Positions 8,240 to 17,123 of a DNA stretch of 64,000 bases are shown piece after piece. How positions within the stretch are numbered: position 1 is the first letter of the stretch; the number at the start of each line of letters is the position of its first letter. The DNA is from Pseudobacteroides cellulosolvens ATCC 35603 = DSM 2933. Lineage in GTDB: Bacteria > Bacillota > Clostridia > Acetivibrionales > DSM-2933. The notes under the pieces are model-generated. The model did no database searches and was not told the DNA's origin. It saw only the letters and a list, made by a program, of their open reading frames with translations. The stretch covers positions 5,964,001 to 6,028,000 of the forward strand of contig NZ_LGTC01000001.1 in the NCBI RefSeq assembly GCF_001262605.1. Reading direction: 5' to 3'. The position numbers and the translations under genes were made by a program.

Positions 8240-9847
8240 CAGGCTGTCCGAAAATTAAATTTTTAGATATTTTACAACATTATGCAATTTTAAATATAGA
8301 ATAATGATTGGAATCTGGAAAGTTTGAAAAATAACACTTATTAAATTACCCTACATTCACCTAAATCATCTTAAATTGAAGCGACTATTTCCTTTGTTCC
8401 TTTGATGTTTATTAACCTTTTCATATTATAACAAAAGAAAGCTAGGCCTGTTTCGCCTGAAACAAGCTTTTTGCCACGAAGTAAGAAATATTCAAAATTC
8501 ATAACTCTTTTTAGTGTTCCAAATGGATGTTCCACAATCATTTGTCTTTTTTTGTACTTAGCACCATTAGCATTAAATCGTTCTATAGCATTTTCAACTA
8601 TCTCTTCCTTTGGGTTGCGTTCAATGTGACGACCATATTTTGATGTTGTGCATTTATCCCGATATGGGCAATTTTGGCACTCTTCATAATTATAATAAAT
8701 TTTCATCTTTACATCTTCACTTTTTGAACGCATATATAATTTTTTCCCAGCCGGGCAAATGTACATGTCATTATCCTTGTCATATATAAACTTTTCTTTT
8801 ATATATCCAGAATCGATATTTGGTGTTACTACTTTTTGTTTTGGAACATATGGCACAATTCCGTTTTCTTCACACTTTATAATATCTTCACTTTTAAAAT
8901 ATGCTTTATCTGCTAATACTTCTATACTGTCAACTCCCAATTTCTCCTTTGCATTTTTAGCTACATCATATAACAACCCTTGATCAACTGCATCATTTCT
9001 CACTTCATAATCTATTATTAATTTGTTTTTCTCATCTACTGCTGTTTGTACATTGTAGCCAATTATTGTTCCTTTTGTATTACCAGTTTTCATTCTTTTT
9101 GCATCAGGATCAGTTAAGCTTATTCCTGAGGTATCGTTAAGCACTTCTTTAAGTTCATTGTAGAGCTCTTTCTTTTCTTCAAGGACTTTAATTCTATCGC
9201 TAATTTCTTTTGTTGCTTCTTTACAATCATTTTCTTCCAATGCTTTTAAATATTCCTTTAACTTTTCCTCTGTCAACTCTTCCATGAATTTAAGTTTCTT
9301 TAAAGTATAATATTTACTCTTGGCCGCATCTGCTCTTATTTTAGTCCCATCTATAGCAATTAATTCTTTTCCTATTAGGTTAAAATCATTACATATATTA
9401 ATAAGGTTTTTAAATAGATTATCAAAACAGTCAATATGTTCTTTACGAAAATCAGATATTACTGAATGTTTTGGTTGTACTCCTTTCAATAACCATTTAA
9501 CTTCCAAATTTATTTTTGCTTGTTTTTCTAGCTTTCTAGAACTTCTTATACCATTGAAATATCCATATACATACAGTTTAATTAAATCCATTGGTGAATA
9601 CATTGATCTTCCAGAATTCTCATTATTCCCTTCTTTAAATCCCAGATCTTTAATATCCATTGATTCAATTAATGCATCAATTGCCCTAACTTCACTTTCT
9701 TCATCTATATGGTCTTCTAGGCTACTTAGCTCAACCTGTTTTCTACTAATGCCTTTTACATAATTCATAATTTTATAAACCTCAAAATTATTATTTGTTA
9801 TATTATATCATATATGTTAATATAATGCATGATTTTCGGACAGCCTG
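8240..9847 (-). mobile_element. IS1182-family insertion sequence
   Basis: 16-base terminal inverted repeats match exactly: CAGGCTGTCCGAAAAT at 8240-8255 and its complement at 9832-9847. They enclose a full-length transposase gene. No obvious target duplication is seen, and the two flanks belong to different genes (phage HTH on the left, tyrosine recombinase on the right). The junction is therefore not a simple insertion; a deletion or recombination followed or accompanied it. Confidence 0.8.
8371..9768 (-). CDS. IS1182-family DDE transposase
   Basis: A 465-residue transposase catalysing cut-and-paste or copy-type movement of the surrounding IS. The N-terminal DUF772-type region contains SPMDLIKLYVYGYFNGIRSS and KHSVISDFRKEHID. 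The DDE region follows, with AIDGTKIRADAAKSK (first Asp) and VLADKAYFKSEDI (second Asp). The C-terminal part has a cysteine cluster (CPAGK, CQNCPYRDKC) and HPFGTLKRVMNFEYFLLRG (catalytic Glu region). Full length and intact, so probably functional. Confidence 0.92.
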   Translation of the reverse strand: MNYVKGISRKQVELSSLEDHIDEESEVRAIDALIESMDIKDLGFKEGNNENSGRSMYSPMDLIKLYVYGYFNGIRSSRKLEKQAKINLEVKWLLKGVQPKHSVISDFRKEHIDCFDNLFKNLINICNDFNLIGKELIAIDGTKIRADAAKSKYYTLKKLKFMEELTEEKLKEYLKALEENDCKEATKEISDRIKVLEEKKELYNELKEVLNDTSGISLTDPDAKRMKTGNTKGTIIGYNVQTAVDEKNKLIIDYEVRNDAVDQGLLYDVAKNAKEKLGVDSIEVLADKAYFKSEDIIKCEENGIVPYVPKQKVVTPNIDSGYIKEKFIYDKDNDMYICPAGKKLYMRSKSEDVKMKIYYNYEECQNCPYRDKCTTSKYGRHIERNPKEEIVENAIERFNANGAKYKKRQMIVEHPFGTLKRVMNFEYFLLRGKKLVSGETGLAFFCYNMKRLINIKGTKEIVASI

Positions 9848-10081
9848 TCGTTGGCGTTCTTTAAGAACAGAGTATTTGCCAGTATACTTGTTTTTGTTGT
9901 CACTGAGGTATTCCTGAAATAATTTATCTGAAGGTTCAGAAATCCCCTTGTTTTGTGCGAGTGAATTTACAACATGAAATTTCTTTTGGTACCGCAGAAG
10001 AGTCTCAGTGCTATATTCCTTTTCTTTTAGAGATTCTAATGTAAGACGTAGAACTTCTTCTAATTTAGTTTCTTCTGGCAT
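9848..10081 (-). pseudogene. Tyrosine recombinase N-terminal fragment
   Basis: ATG with AAGGGAGGTG upstream starts a SAM-like core-binding segment (LEEVLRLTLESLKEKEYSTE, then TLLRYQKKFHVVNSLAQ). It runs into the IS1182 end at 9847 after 78 residues, so the catalytic domain is lost. The fragment resembles the first recombinase of the decayed cassette at 37096. Both belong to the group of transposons that move with several tyrosine recombinases. Confidence 0.6.
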
Positions 10082-10128
10082 TATAATGCACCTCCCTTTA
10101 AGATGAAGATACATTATATAGAAAAACT

Positions 10129-10204
10129 ATGCCGATATTTTTTCTGGTATCCTTTTATTTTCTGGGATTTCATAAAATATCGGCATAATTATTTTTTCGG
10201 TATA
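10129..10204. repeat. Terminal inverted repeat of a recombinase-type transposon
   Basis: A perfect 13-base inverted repeat (ATGCCGATATTTT at 10129-10141, complement at 10174-10186) is followed by CGGTAT. A similar TCGGCATAAT...CGTAT arrangement precedes the other recombinase gene at 37030-37050. This marks the likely end of the element that invaded the IS256 copy at about 10204. Confidence 0.5.
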
Positions 10205-11312
10205 AGTTGTGTAGATTATTTTCCGTACCTCTTCCGAAAATTTATAAAATGGACTCAATACATCCCAGTTGTTCTCCCAACTTCTTATTGCAAATGGATA
10301 TTCCTTACCCCACTTTTCCTTTAGTTCGTAAAGCTTTTCTAAGGCAACATCCTCGTTTATAGCTTGATACACTTCTTTAAAATCACTGCTGAACTCCTTG
10401 GCATCTTTATAGGATACGTATTTAAATGAATTACGCAACTGATGAATTATACAACGCTGAACTTCTGCTTTTGGATATGCTGCATTTATAGCGTCTCTAA
10501 GCCCAGTAAGGCCATCTACACAAAAGATTAAAACATCCTTTACACCTCTGTTCTTTAAGTCATTTAGAACACCAAGCCAAAACTTTGATGACTCATTATC
10601 TCCAATCCAAATACCCAAAACATCCTTACTTCCATCAACAGTAACTCCAAGTACTACATATGCCGCACGGTTTACTATTCGTCCGTCATCCCTTACCTTG
10701 TAGTGAATGGCGTCTAAAAAAACAAAAGAGTATATGCTCTCTAAAGGTCTTTGTTGCCATTCTTTTATTTCAGGTACAATACGGTCTGTAATTCTACTTA
10801 CCATTTCAGCAGAAAAATCAATACCATAGAGTTCTTCAACCTGCTTACTAATATCTCTGGTAGACATACCACTTGCATATAGTGATATAACTTTATCTTC
10901 AATGCCTGTAACATTTCTCTGGTATTTAGGAACAATTTTTGGTTGGAACTCCCCTTTACGGTCTCTTGGAACCTGTATTTCTACTTCTCCAAACTCACTT
11001 TTTAAAGTCTTTGGGGTGTAGCCATTCCTGCTGTTATCTGTATTCTTTTTGTTTGGTTCTTCCTTAGAATATCCAAGATTTACTTCAAGTTCTGCCTCTA
11101 ATAGTTCTTGGATTACATCTCTAAAAATATCTTTCAAATAAGCACTTACATCCGAAACACTTTGGAAATTATTTCCCTGAACGATTGCTTTAACCTGCTC
11201 TTTTGTTAGTGTTGACATAAAAGTCTCCTCCTTGACATTAATTATTACTAATTCTTGCCAAGAAGGAGACTACTTAATCTTTCCATACACAAAATTTGAT
11301 ACATCCTCAAAC
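10205..11312 (-). pseudogene. IS256-family element, transposase C-terminally truncated
   Basis: The transposase begins at 11218 (MSTLTKEQVKAIV, with AAGGAGGAG upstream) and follows the IS256/Mutator pattern through FVFLDAIHYKVRDDG, DVLIFCVDGLTG and VQRCIIHQLRNSFKYV. It diverges after EEVRKIIYTT, where the family continues with NAIEGLNR. About 60 residues, including the third catalytic acid, are missing, replaced by the recombinase-transposon end at 10204. The left terminal sequence of the IS lies near 11265-11312. Inactive. Confidence 0.85.
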
Positions 11313-11320
11313 GCAACTGC

Positions 11321-11358
11321 AAAAAAGCTTACCTTCATAATTTTTGAAGATAAGCTTT
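11321..11358 (-). terminator. Terminator of the hybrid kinase gene
   Basis: On the minus strand AAAGCTTATCTTCA pairs with TGAAGGTAAGCTTT (one mismatch) and ends in a T run, 79 bases after the kinase stop. Confidence 0.75.
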
Positions 11359-11436
11359 ATCAACTTAAAGTGTTGGTATTATAAACATGTACATCTGGAT
11401 AGATTTAATTTTAAAGTGAATATCTATAGTATATTT

Positions 11437-14154
11437 TTAGCCAATAGTCACTGACTCATTTTGGATAGCCTCAACATATTTATTTTTTATTTCAATGAAT
11501 TCACTGAGATTTTCAAAAAATACGTCAACCAATTGAGGATCAAAATGCTTTCCTCTTTCATTTTTTATTAATTCCAATATTCGATCCATTTCCCAGGCTT
11601 TCTTATATACACGATCACTGGCCAGTGCATCAAACACATCTGCCAAAGCTAAAATTCTTCCATAAATACTTATTTCCTCTCCTTTTAATCCTCTTGGATA
11701 CCCCGTACCGTCATATTTCTCGTGATGCTCATAGGCGATTATAGAGGCAAGCTTCAACATTTTTCTATTTGATTTATTAATCATATTGTATCCGATTTCT
11801 ACATGGTTTTTGATAATTTCATATTCTTGCGGAGTAAGTTTTCCGGGCTTATTTAAAATTTCATCCGCTATAGCTATCTTTCCTATATCATGCATGGGCG
11901 AAACAAGTTTTAACATATTGGCTTCTTCCTGAGAAAAGCCAATCTTTATGGCTAGTAAATAGGAGTATTCCGCCACTCTTTTCACATGATACCCTGTTTC
12001 TCTTGAACGGGCTTCTGCTGCTTCTCCCAGCGTATATATCATTTCGCTCTGGGTCTCATTAATCTCTTCGTTAAGCTTTAAAATGTCTCTAATCGAATGA
12101 TTTAAAAGAAGCAGTGTTTTGGTTCTGGATAAAAGTTCTTTTTTATCAAAAGGTTTATTAACATAATCATTAGCCCCAGCCTCAAATCCTGCAACTAAAT
12201 CTTTGGGCTGATTTTTAGCAGTGAGCATTAACACAGGGAGTTCAAAAAGGTTAAATTTTTCTCTAATTTTTTTACATACATCATATCCTGACATTTTGGG
12301 CATCATAATATCCAAAAAAACTAGGTCATATTCCCTTTCATTTAAAATTTCCAATGCTTCAATTCCGCTTTCTGCAAAAGATACATGATAGTGCTCTAAT
12401 GATAAGTGGTTAAACAAAACCTGTCTGTTTACTTTTTCATCATCTACCACAAGAACTCGATATTCTGCTTCCTCATAAGGAACTTCGAAAAAATTGGTTA
12501 TAATAGCACTTTCTTCATATTCAAACTTTGTTAGTAATTGGGGTTCCAATGGAATGTTTTGCGACTTTTGGCCTACAGGTAGCGTAAAACCAAATTTTGA
12601 GCCTACTCCAAGCTCTGAATCTACCCATATTGTGCCTCCATGGATCTCAACCAGTTGTTTTGAAATGGCAAGTCCGAGTCCAGTACCCCCATATTTTCTT
12701 TCAATAGAGCTGTCTACCTGTTCGAAGGATTTAAATATGTCCAAGCACTTTTCTTTTGGAATCCCAATCCCTGTATCTTCAATATATATAAAAATCCACT
12801 CATCTTTTTGTTCCGCTCTGATCTTAACGTAACCTTCACTGGTAAATTTGATGGCATTTCCTAATAAATTAAACAAAATTTGCTGAACCCTGTTTTCATC
12901 GGCAAAAGCACAAGGGATATCATCGGGAATTTCATTTTTCAACGCAATATTTCTTGTAGATGTCAGTGATTTTAAAATGTTTAAAACCATCTCAGAAGCC
13001 TGCTTTAAGTCAATATTTTTACTGGATATTGCAATATCGTTGCTTTTTAGCTTTGAGAAGTCAAGGATATCATTGATAAGACTGGAAAGTCTCTTGCTAC
13101 TGGAAATAATCATATTGAGATTCTCTTTCATTTTGGGGTTGGGTTCCCCCGCCACACCGTCAACCAATGATTCAGTGAGGCCAATAATACTATTGATGGG
13201 TGTTCGAAGCTCATGTGAAACATTTGCTAAAAACTCATCTTTTAGTTTATCCAACTGTTTCAATCTTAGAACAAAGTTATTAAAATTATCAACTACTTGT
13301 CCGATTTCATCCTTTGAACTGATTTTTATTGAAGTGGATAATCCGCTATCATTATTGGCAAGACTTCTAAATGCCAGGATTACATCCCTGATTGGCGTAT
13401 ATACTACTCTTAAGGAAATTATAAATACGATAATAAGCATTGCAATTGACATTACATTTGAATACACAATTTTTTGCATTTGTTTTGAATATGTTTCTCT
13501 TAATTCATTTTGAAATAATTCTATCTTTTCTTTATATATTTCACTTGATATTTGGTTATTATTGTTAATGTTTTGGTCTACCGTTAATCGAATTGAAGAT
13601 ACGATAGTTAAACATGTTATTGTGAGTTGAAGGATAATAGCCATAGGAATAATTATCGAAATACTAAAAAATTTCATTTTATAATTTATATATCCCTTAC
13701 CTTGGTGAACCCCCAGCTCAGATGTTTCTTTTTCAAGATAATATATTAGTATAAATGTTAATGAAATACAAAGAAAAAACAACTGAGGAAGCCCTCCTAA
13801 AAGGACAATTGCAGCACTATATTGTTGTTTATTACCCGAAAGGAAAGTTGAAAATAACCCCACAGTATTATACACTATCAAAAATACAATAAAAAAGTTT
13901 TCAATGAATTTTATATTATTTCTTGCTACTTGTTTAAGATTTTCTTGTTTTGAATCCAAGTATTTTATGATGGGTGTTAGTTTGTAATTAATCACGGTAG
14001 AACCTAGTATAGAAAATACCAGTATGTATATAAAAACCGCGATGGGGATATTTGTTAGACTTTCACCTTGCAATATAGAAGTACTAAATCCAAAAAATGG
14101 ACAAACCAAAACAGAAAAGAACAAAATGAAGTTTATTTTTTTTCTTAAACTCAT
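11437..14154 (-). CDS. Hybrid sensor histidine kinase with receiver and HD-GYP domains
   Basis: A 905-residue membrane signalling protein. About six hydrophobic helices (8-25, 35-55, 83-105, 112-140, 162-185 and 232-252) flank an extracytoplasmic segment (about 188-230) and lead into a HAMP region (253-300). The HisKA motif SHELRTP has phospho-His at 314. The HATPase N-box is FNLLGNAIKFT, with GIGIPKEK and GGTGLGLAIS. A receiver domain has VVDDE and VFLDIMMPKMSGYDV (phospho-Asp). The C-terminal HD-GYP domain has MHDIGK, HHEKYDGTGYPRGLKG and ALADVFDAL, all expected for c-di-GMP phosphodiesterase activity. Combining kinase, receiver and HD-GYP lets phosphorylation control c-di-GMP breakdown directly. 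GGGAGG precedes ATG. No partner regulator is adjacent. Confidence 0.93.
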   Translation of the reverse strand: MSLRKKINFILFFSVLVCPFFGFSTSILQGESLTNIPIAVFIYILVFSILGSTVINYKLTPIIKYLDSKQENLKQVARNNIKFIENFFIVFLIVYNTVGLFSTFLSGNKQQYSAAIVLLGGLPQLFFLCISLTFILIYYLEKETSELGVHQGKGYINYKMKFFSISIIIPMAIILQLTITCLTIVSSIRLTVDQNINNNNQISSEIYKEKIELFQNELRETYSKQMQKIVYSNVMSIAMLIIVFIISLRVVYTPIRDVILAFRSLANNDSGLSTSIKISSKDEIGQVVDNFNNFVLRLKQLDKLKDEFLANVSHELRTPINSIIGLTESLVDGVAGEPNPKMKENLNMIISSSKRLSSLINDILDFSKLKSNDIAISSKNIDLKQASEMVLNILKSLTSTRNIALKNEIPDDIPCAFADENRVQQILFNLLGNAIKFTSEGYVKIRAEQKDEWIFIYIEDTGIGIPKEKCLDIFKSFEQVDSSIERKYGGTGLGLAISKQLVEIHGGTIWVDSELGVGSKFGFTLPVGQKSQNIPLEPQLLTKFEYEESAIITNFFEVPYEEAEYRVLVVDDEKVNRQVLFNHLSLEHYHVSFAESGIEALEILNEREYDLVFLDIMMPKMSGYDVCKKIREKFNLFELPVLMLTAKNQPKDLVAGFEAGANDYVNKPFDKKELLSRTKTLLLLNHSIRDILKLNEEINETQSEMIYTLGEAAEARSRETGYHVKRVAEYSYLLAIKIGFSQEEANMLKLVSPMHDIGKIAIADEILNKPGKLTPQEYEIIKNHVEIGYNMINKSNRKMLKLASIIAYEHHEKYDGTGYPRGLKGEEISIYGRILALADVFDALASDRVYKKAWEMDRILELIKNERGKHFDPQLVDVFFENLSEFIEIKNKYVEAIQNESVTIG

Positions 14155-14373
14155 TCGAAATCCTCCCTAATTTTTACATATGAAGAACAGCCAAAGCAAA
14201 CAGTATCTAAAATTACATGAAGTGCATGATTAGATCAATGCCGTATAATACGAAGACTCTATACACTTTTAATATCGGATAAATTCTAGTTTTATTAATA
14301 TATATATAGAGTTAGTTCATGATGATATTTTTGGTATTTTTCTCTGTTGGACTTCTGTATTATTTTTGCCAAA

Positions 14374-14588
14374 CTATTTAATAAGCTTAAGACACGATTT
14401 CCCATCCTTTAGCATGATTATACTATTTCCGTACCAGGTGGATTCATCCAATTGGGTAACAATAAGAATGGTAATGCTTTTTATGTTGATTTCCCTTAAC
14501 AGCTCAAGAATCTCTGTGCCGGTTTTACTGTCCAGATTACCAATAGGCTATCTACTAGGATCATTAATTAAAGCTGCTAAGGCTTTCC
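14374..14588 (-). pseudogene. ABC transporter ATP-binding protein remnant
   Basis: Reading the minus strand gives the end of a MacB/LolD-type ATPase: ALINDPS, a stop, PIGNLDSKTGTEILELLREI, then ITILIVTQLDES and a C-terminus near DGKSCLKLIK. The Walker B part (normally ILADEPTGNLD) is damaged by a short deletion and a stop. Sequence further upstream is unrecognisable. The 335 bases from 14589 to 14923 hold no readable gene. Confidence 0.65.
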
Positions 14589-14923
14589 TTTACTCTATTT
14601 CCGATCATTCCTTGGTCATGTGATTTTTTCAATGCAAAATCCCTACTGTATCCAACAATTCTAACGAGGAATATACTTTTCCATGTGAACATTGAAGACA
14701 CCGGATGCCTCTCTTGAAAAAATGATACTTATGAACATCACTATTGCTACCTTTGGGACGAAAATCCAATGCAATTCACGTATGTCGAAATTCACAGCGT
14801 CCCTCTCTACTTGCACCGCGAAATTGTCTTCACTTTATAAGGCCAAACTAGCCGTTTAAGGCAGACCTCAGCTTCTTTTATGATTTGTAGGAACAACTCA
14901 TTGATAGAATGATTCCATACCTG

Positions 14924-15008
14924 GGTGTTTGCTGCCATTGTTGGACACATCCGTTCTTTTGTCTATTATACAAGCTTTCTATGTGTCCATCAAATTGGAT
15001 GTACTCCA
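14924..15008 (-). mobile_element. IS3-family element end (about 80 bp)
   Basis: This stretch is the reverse complement, with few differences, of 18641-18725: the same left end, spacer and first codons of orfA (ATGGCAGCAAACAC). Only the end of the element remains, directly joined to the Rhs fragment. Confidence 0.7.
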
Positions 15009-15355
15009 GTATCAGTATGATGCATTTGGTAATACAGTTGAAGCTGTTGAGAAAGTACAGAATAGATTTAGGTATGCTGGGGAACAGTTTGACTCTGTGA
15101 CTGGTCAATACTACCTTAGCACAAGATTCTATAACCCAGTTGTAGGAAGGTTCACACAAGAACACCTTCAGAAGAGACGGAATGAATCTTTATTCATATG
15201 TTCGAAATAATCCGATTAAATATGTCGATCCTACAGGACATTGGGGCGATGCTGTTCATAGAGGAGTTACTGAAAGTATAGCATCTAACTTATTAGAAAA
15301 TCCAACATTAATTACACCATTCATATACATTAAAATTTCTTTTATAATGAATTAA
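15009..15355 (+). pseudogene. Rhs/YD-repeat protein C-terminal fragment
   Basis: The Rhs-associated core is clear: YQYDAFGNTVEAVEKV, RFRYAGEQFDSVTGQYYL and RFYNPVVGRFTQE. A one-base loss near 15160 shifts the frame; LYSYVRNNPIKYVDPTGHWG continues in another frame to a stop at 15353. The sequence after GHWGDAVH would be the variable toxin-like tail and is short here. The N-terminal part is missing. A related inverted fragment lies at 19160-19690. Confidence 0.8.
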
Positions 15356-15375
15356 AAGGAGCATTAAGCTCCTAT
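15356..15375 (-). terminator. Possible terminator of the opuA operon
   Basis: On the minus strand AGGAGC-TTAAT-GCTCCT is followed by TTTTAATT, 30 bases after the opuAC stop. The stem is short, so this is tentative. Confidence 0.45.
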
Positions 15376-15404
15376 ATAAATCAAGGTATATGTTTATCAA
15401 TTAA

Positions 15405-16265
15405 TTAAGTTCCCAGCATTTTGTCCACCTTATCTTTATTTTTATCAATCCATGCTTTTGCAACATCTTCAGGGGAGATTCCATTATCGATTTCAACTAT
15501 CATTTTTTCAATTTCACTTACATCAATGTTCCACTTGCTTAAAAAATTATACGCTTCAGGTGCTTTGTTTTTTAATTTGTTATTTGTAAGTACGTGTACT
15601 TCTGATGTTTTGAAAAATCCCTTTGGGTCTTTTAATACTTTCAGTTGGTATTTAACAAACATGGGGTGGGGACGCCAGCCAAGGCAAATAACGGGTTTTT
15701 TGCTTGCGATTAATTTTGATGCCTGAGCCAGCATTGCACCTTCACTTGATGCAACATACTCCAAATCCAAGCCGTATGCCTTGATCATCTCTTTTGATGT
15801 CATAGTCATGCCGGCCCCTTCTTCAATACCATATATCTTTTTGTCAAAAAGGCTTTCTTTTCCCTTAATATCCGCCACTGAATCAATACCTTCAACATAG
15901 GTAGGAACCACCCAACCTAATTCCCCGTTTGGATAACTTACAGATACATCATCAATGGTTCTGCCGAATGTATTCATATAATTTTTGTGCATGTCCGGCA
16001 GCCAGGAATCCATGAAAATATCTATATCACCTTTTGATAACCCTGCATAGACACCCCCAGCGTCTGCACTGATTTCTTCAACTTTATATCCCATATTTAC
16101 CAAAATAGACTTTGCTATTTTGGTAGGAGGTACAGTGCTTGACCAAGGTGTTACACCCATTGTCAGCGTTATGTTTTTGGGAGAGGCGGCATTATTGCTG
16201 CCGCATCCTATTGAAGAACATATAATTAAAAAAGACATAATGAAAATTTTGATAAATTTTAACAT
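15405..16265 (-). CDS. opuAC: Glycine betaine/proline-betaine ABC transporter substrate-binding lipoprotein
   Basis: A 286-residue extracytoplasmic binding protein that delivers compatible solute to the permease. The signal peptide ends in a lipobox with Cys21 (SSIGC), so it is membrane-anchored. The OpuAC fold is recognisable: LTMGVTPWSSTVPPTKIAKS, DIDIFMDSWLPDMH and CLGWRPHPMF. These supply the tryptophans that form the aromatic cage for quaternary ammonium groups. Third gene of the opuA operon. Used for osmotic stress protection. Confidence 0.93.
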   Translation of the reverse strand: MLKFIKIFIMSFLIICSSIGCGSNNAASPKNITLTMGVTPWSSTVPPTKIAKSILVNMGYKVEEISADAGGVYAGLSKGDIDIFMDSWLPDMHKNYMNTFGRTIDDVSVSYPNGELGWVVPTYVEGIDSVADIKGKESLFDKKIYGIEEGAGMTMTSKEMIKAYGLDLEYVASSEGAMLAQASKLIASKKPVICLGWRPHPMFVKYQLKVLKDPKGFFKTSEVHVLTNNKLKNKAPEAYNFLSKWNIDVSEIEKMIVEIDNGISPEDVAKAWIDKNKDKVDKMLGT

Positions 16266-16285
16266 AGAAATTCTCCTTGTATTTA

Positions 16286-17116
16286 TTACTTTTTTTGTCC
16301 CAGTCCCTGGGTTATCCTGTCGAGAATAATTGCAAGAACTACAATTCCCAAACCGCCAACCAGACCTTTACCAACATTAACGCTTGATATTCCTGAAAGA
16401 ACCAGTGAACCAAGGCCTGGAGCGCCTATCATTGAGGCAATGACTGCCATTGAAAGTGCCAGCATGATAGTTTGATTGATTCCTGCCATAATGGTTGGGA
16501 TAGCCAATGGCAGTTGAACTTTTAGTAGTAATTGTTTTTGTGTGGCACCAAAGGCTTGAGCAGCTTCCATAACATCGTTGGGAATCTGTCTTATACCAAG
16601 GTTTGTCATACGTACCGACGGAGGTGTTGCAAATATAAAAGTAGAAATAACCGCTGGAACGTTTCCAAGCCCGAATAGGAGTATGGCTGGAATTAAATAT
16701 ACAAAACTTGGCAAAGTCTGCATGAAGTCCAGAATAGGTCGCACTATGCGGTCAACTGTTTTGGATTTGGAAGTTATAATACCTATAGGAATGCCAACAA
16801 TAATTGAAAGGATTGTGGCAACAACTACCACTGATAATGTCTGCATAGCTTCCCGCCATATATCAACGGAGCCTAAATAGAGAAAGCCTATGGCGGAGAA
16901 TAACGCAACCCATCTGCCTGCAAATTTCCAAGCCAAAATGATAATTATGATTGCCATCAATTCCGGAGGTATTTTGGTGAAAATATTGGTGATTAAATCT
17001 ATAAATCCACCTATTATATCGCTAATACTGTTAAAGAAATCACCCAAAGTAGGTATGAGCCAATCATTAACAAATATATTGGTCCATTTTTCAACAGGTA
17101 AATTAAAGTAGTTCAT
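16286..17116 (-). CDS. opuAB: Glycine betaine ABC transporter permease
   Basis: A 276-residue inner-membrane permease with about six to seven helices. The binding-protein-dependent transport motif (EAAQAFGATQKQLLLKVQLP) is the coupling helix that contacts the ATPase. It is preceded by an N-terminal hydrophobic region typical of OpuAB/ProW (FNLPVEKWTN at the start). It begins 7 bases after the ATPase gene, whose 3' end contains the AAGGAGG ribosome site. Operon order ATPase-permease-binding protein is standard for opuA. Confidence 0.93.
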   Translation of the reverse strand: MNYFNLPVEKWTNIFVNDWLIPTLGDFFNSISDIIGGFIDLITNIFTKIPPELMAIIIIILAWKFAGRWVALFSAIGFLYLGSVDIWREAMQTLSVVVVATILSIIVGIPIGIITSKSKTVDRIVRPILDFMQTLPSFVYLIPAILLFGLGNVPAVISTFIFATPPSVRMTNLGIRQIPNDVMEAAQAFGATQKQLLLKVQLPLAIPTIMAGINQTIMLALSMAVIASMIGAPGLGSLVLSGISSVNVGKGLVGGLGIVVLAIILDRITQGLGQKK

Positions 17117-17123
17117 TAATTGC

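Noticed and set aside
8238-8304. Natural C-terminus of the terminase-like protein (GCPKI and beyond)
   Set aside because: These codons coincide exactly with the IS1182 terminal repeat, which is mirrored at 9832-9847, so they come from the IS.
14366-14623. Plus-strand 85-residue protein
   Set aside because: The opposite strand is clearly the decayed end of an ABC ATPase (GNLDSKTGTEILELL), so the plus frame is a shadow.
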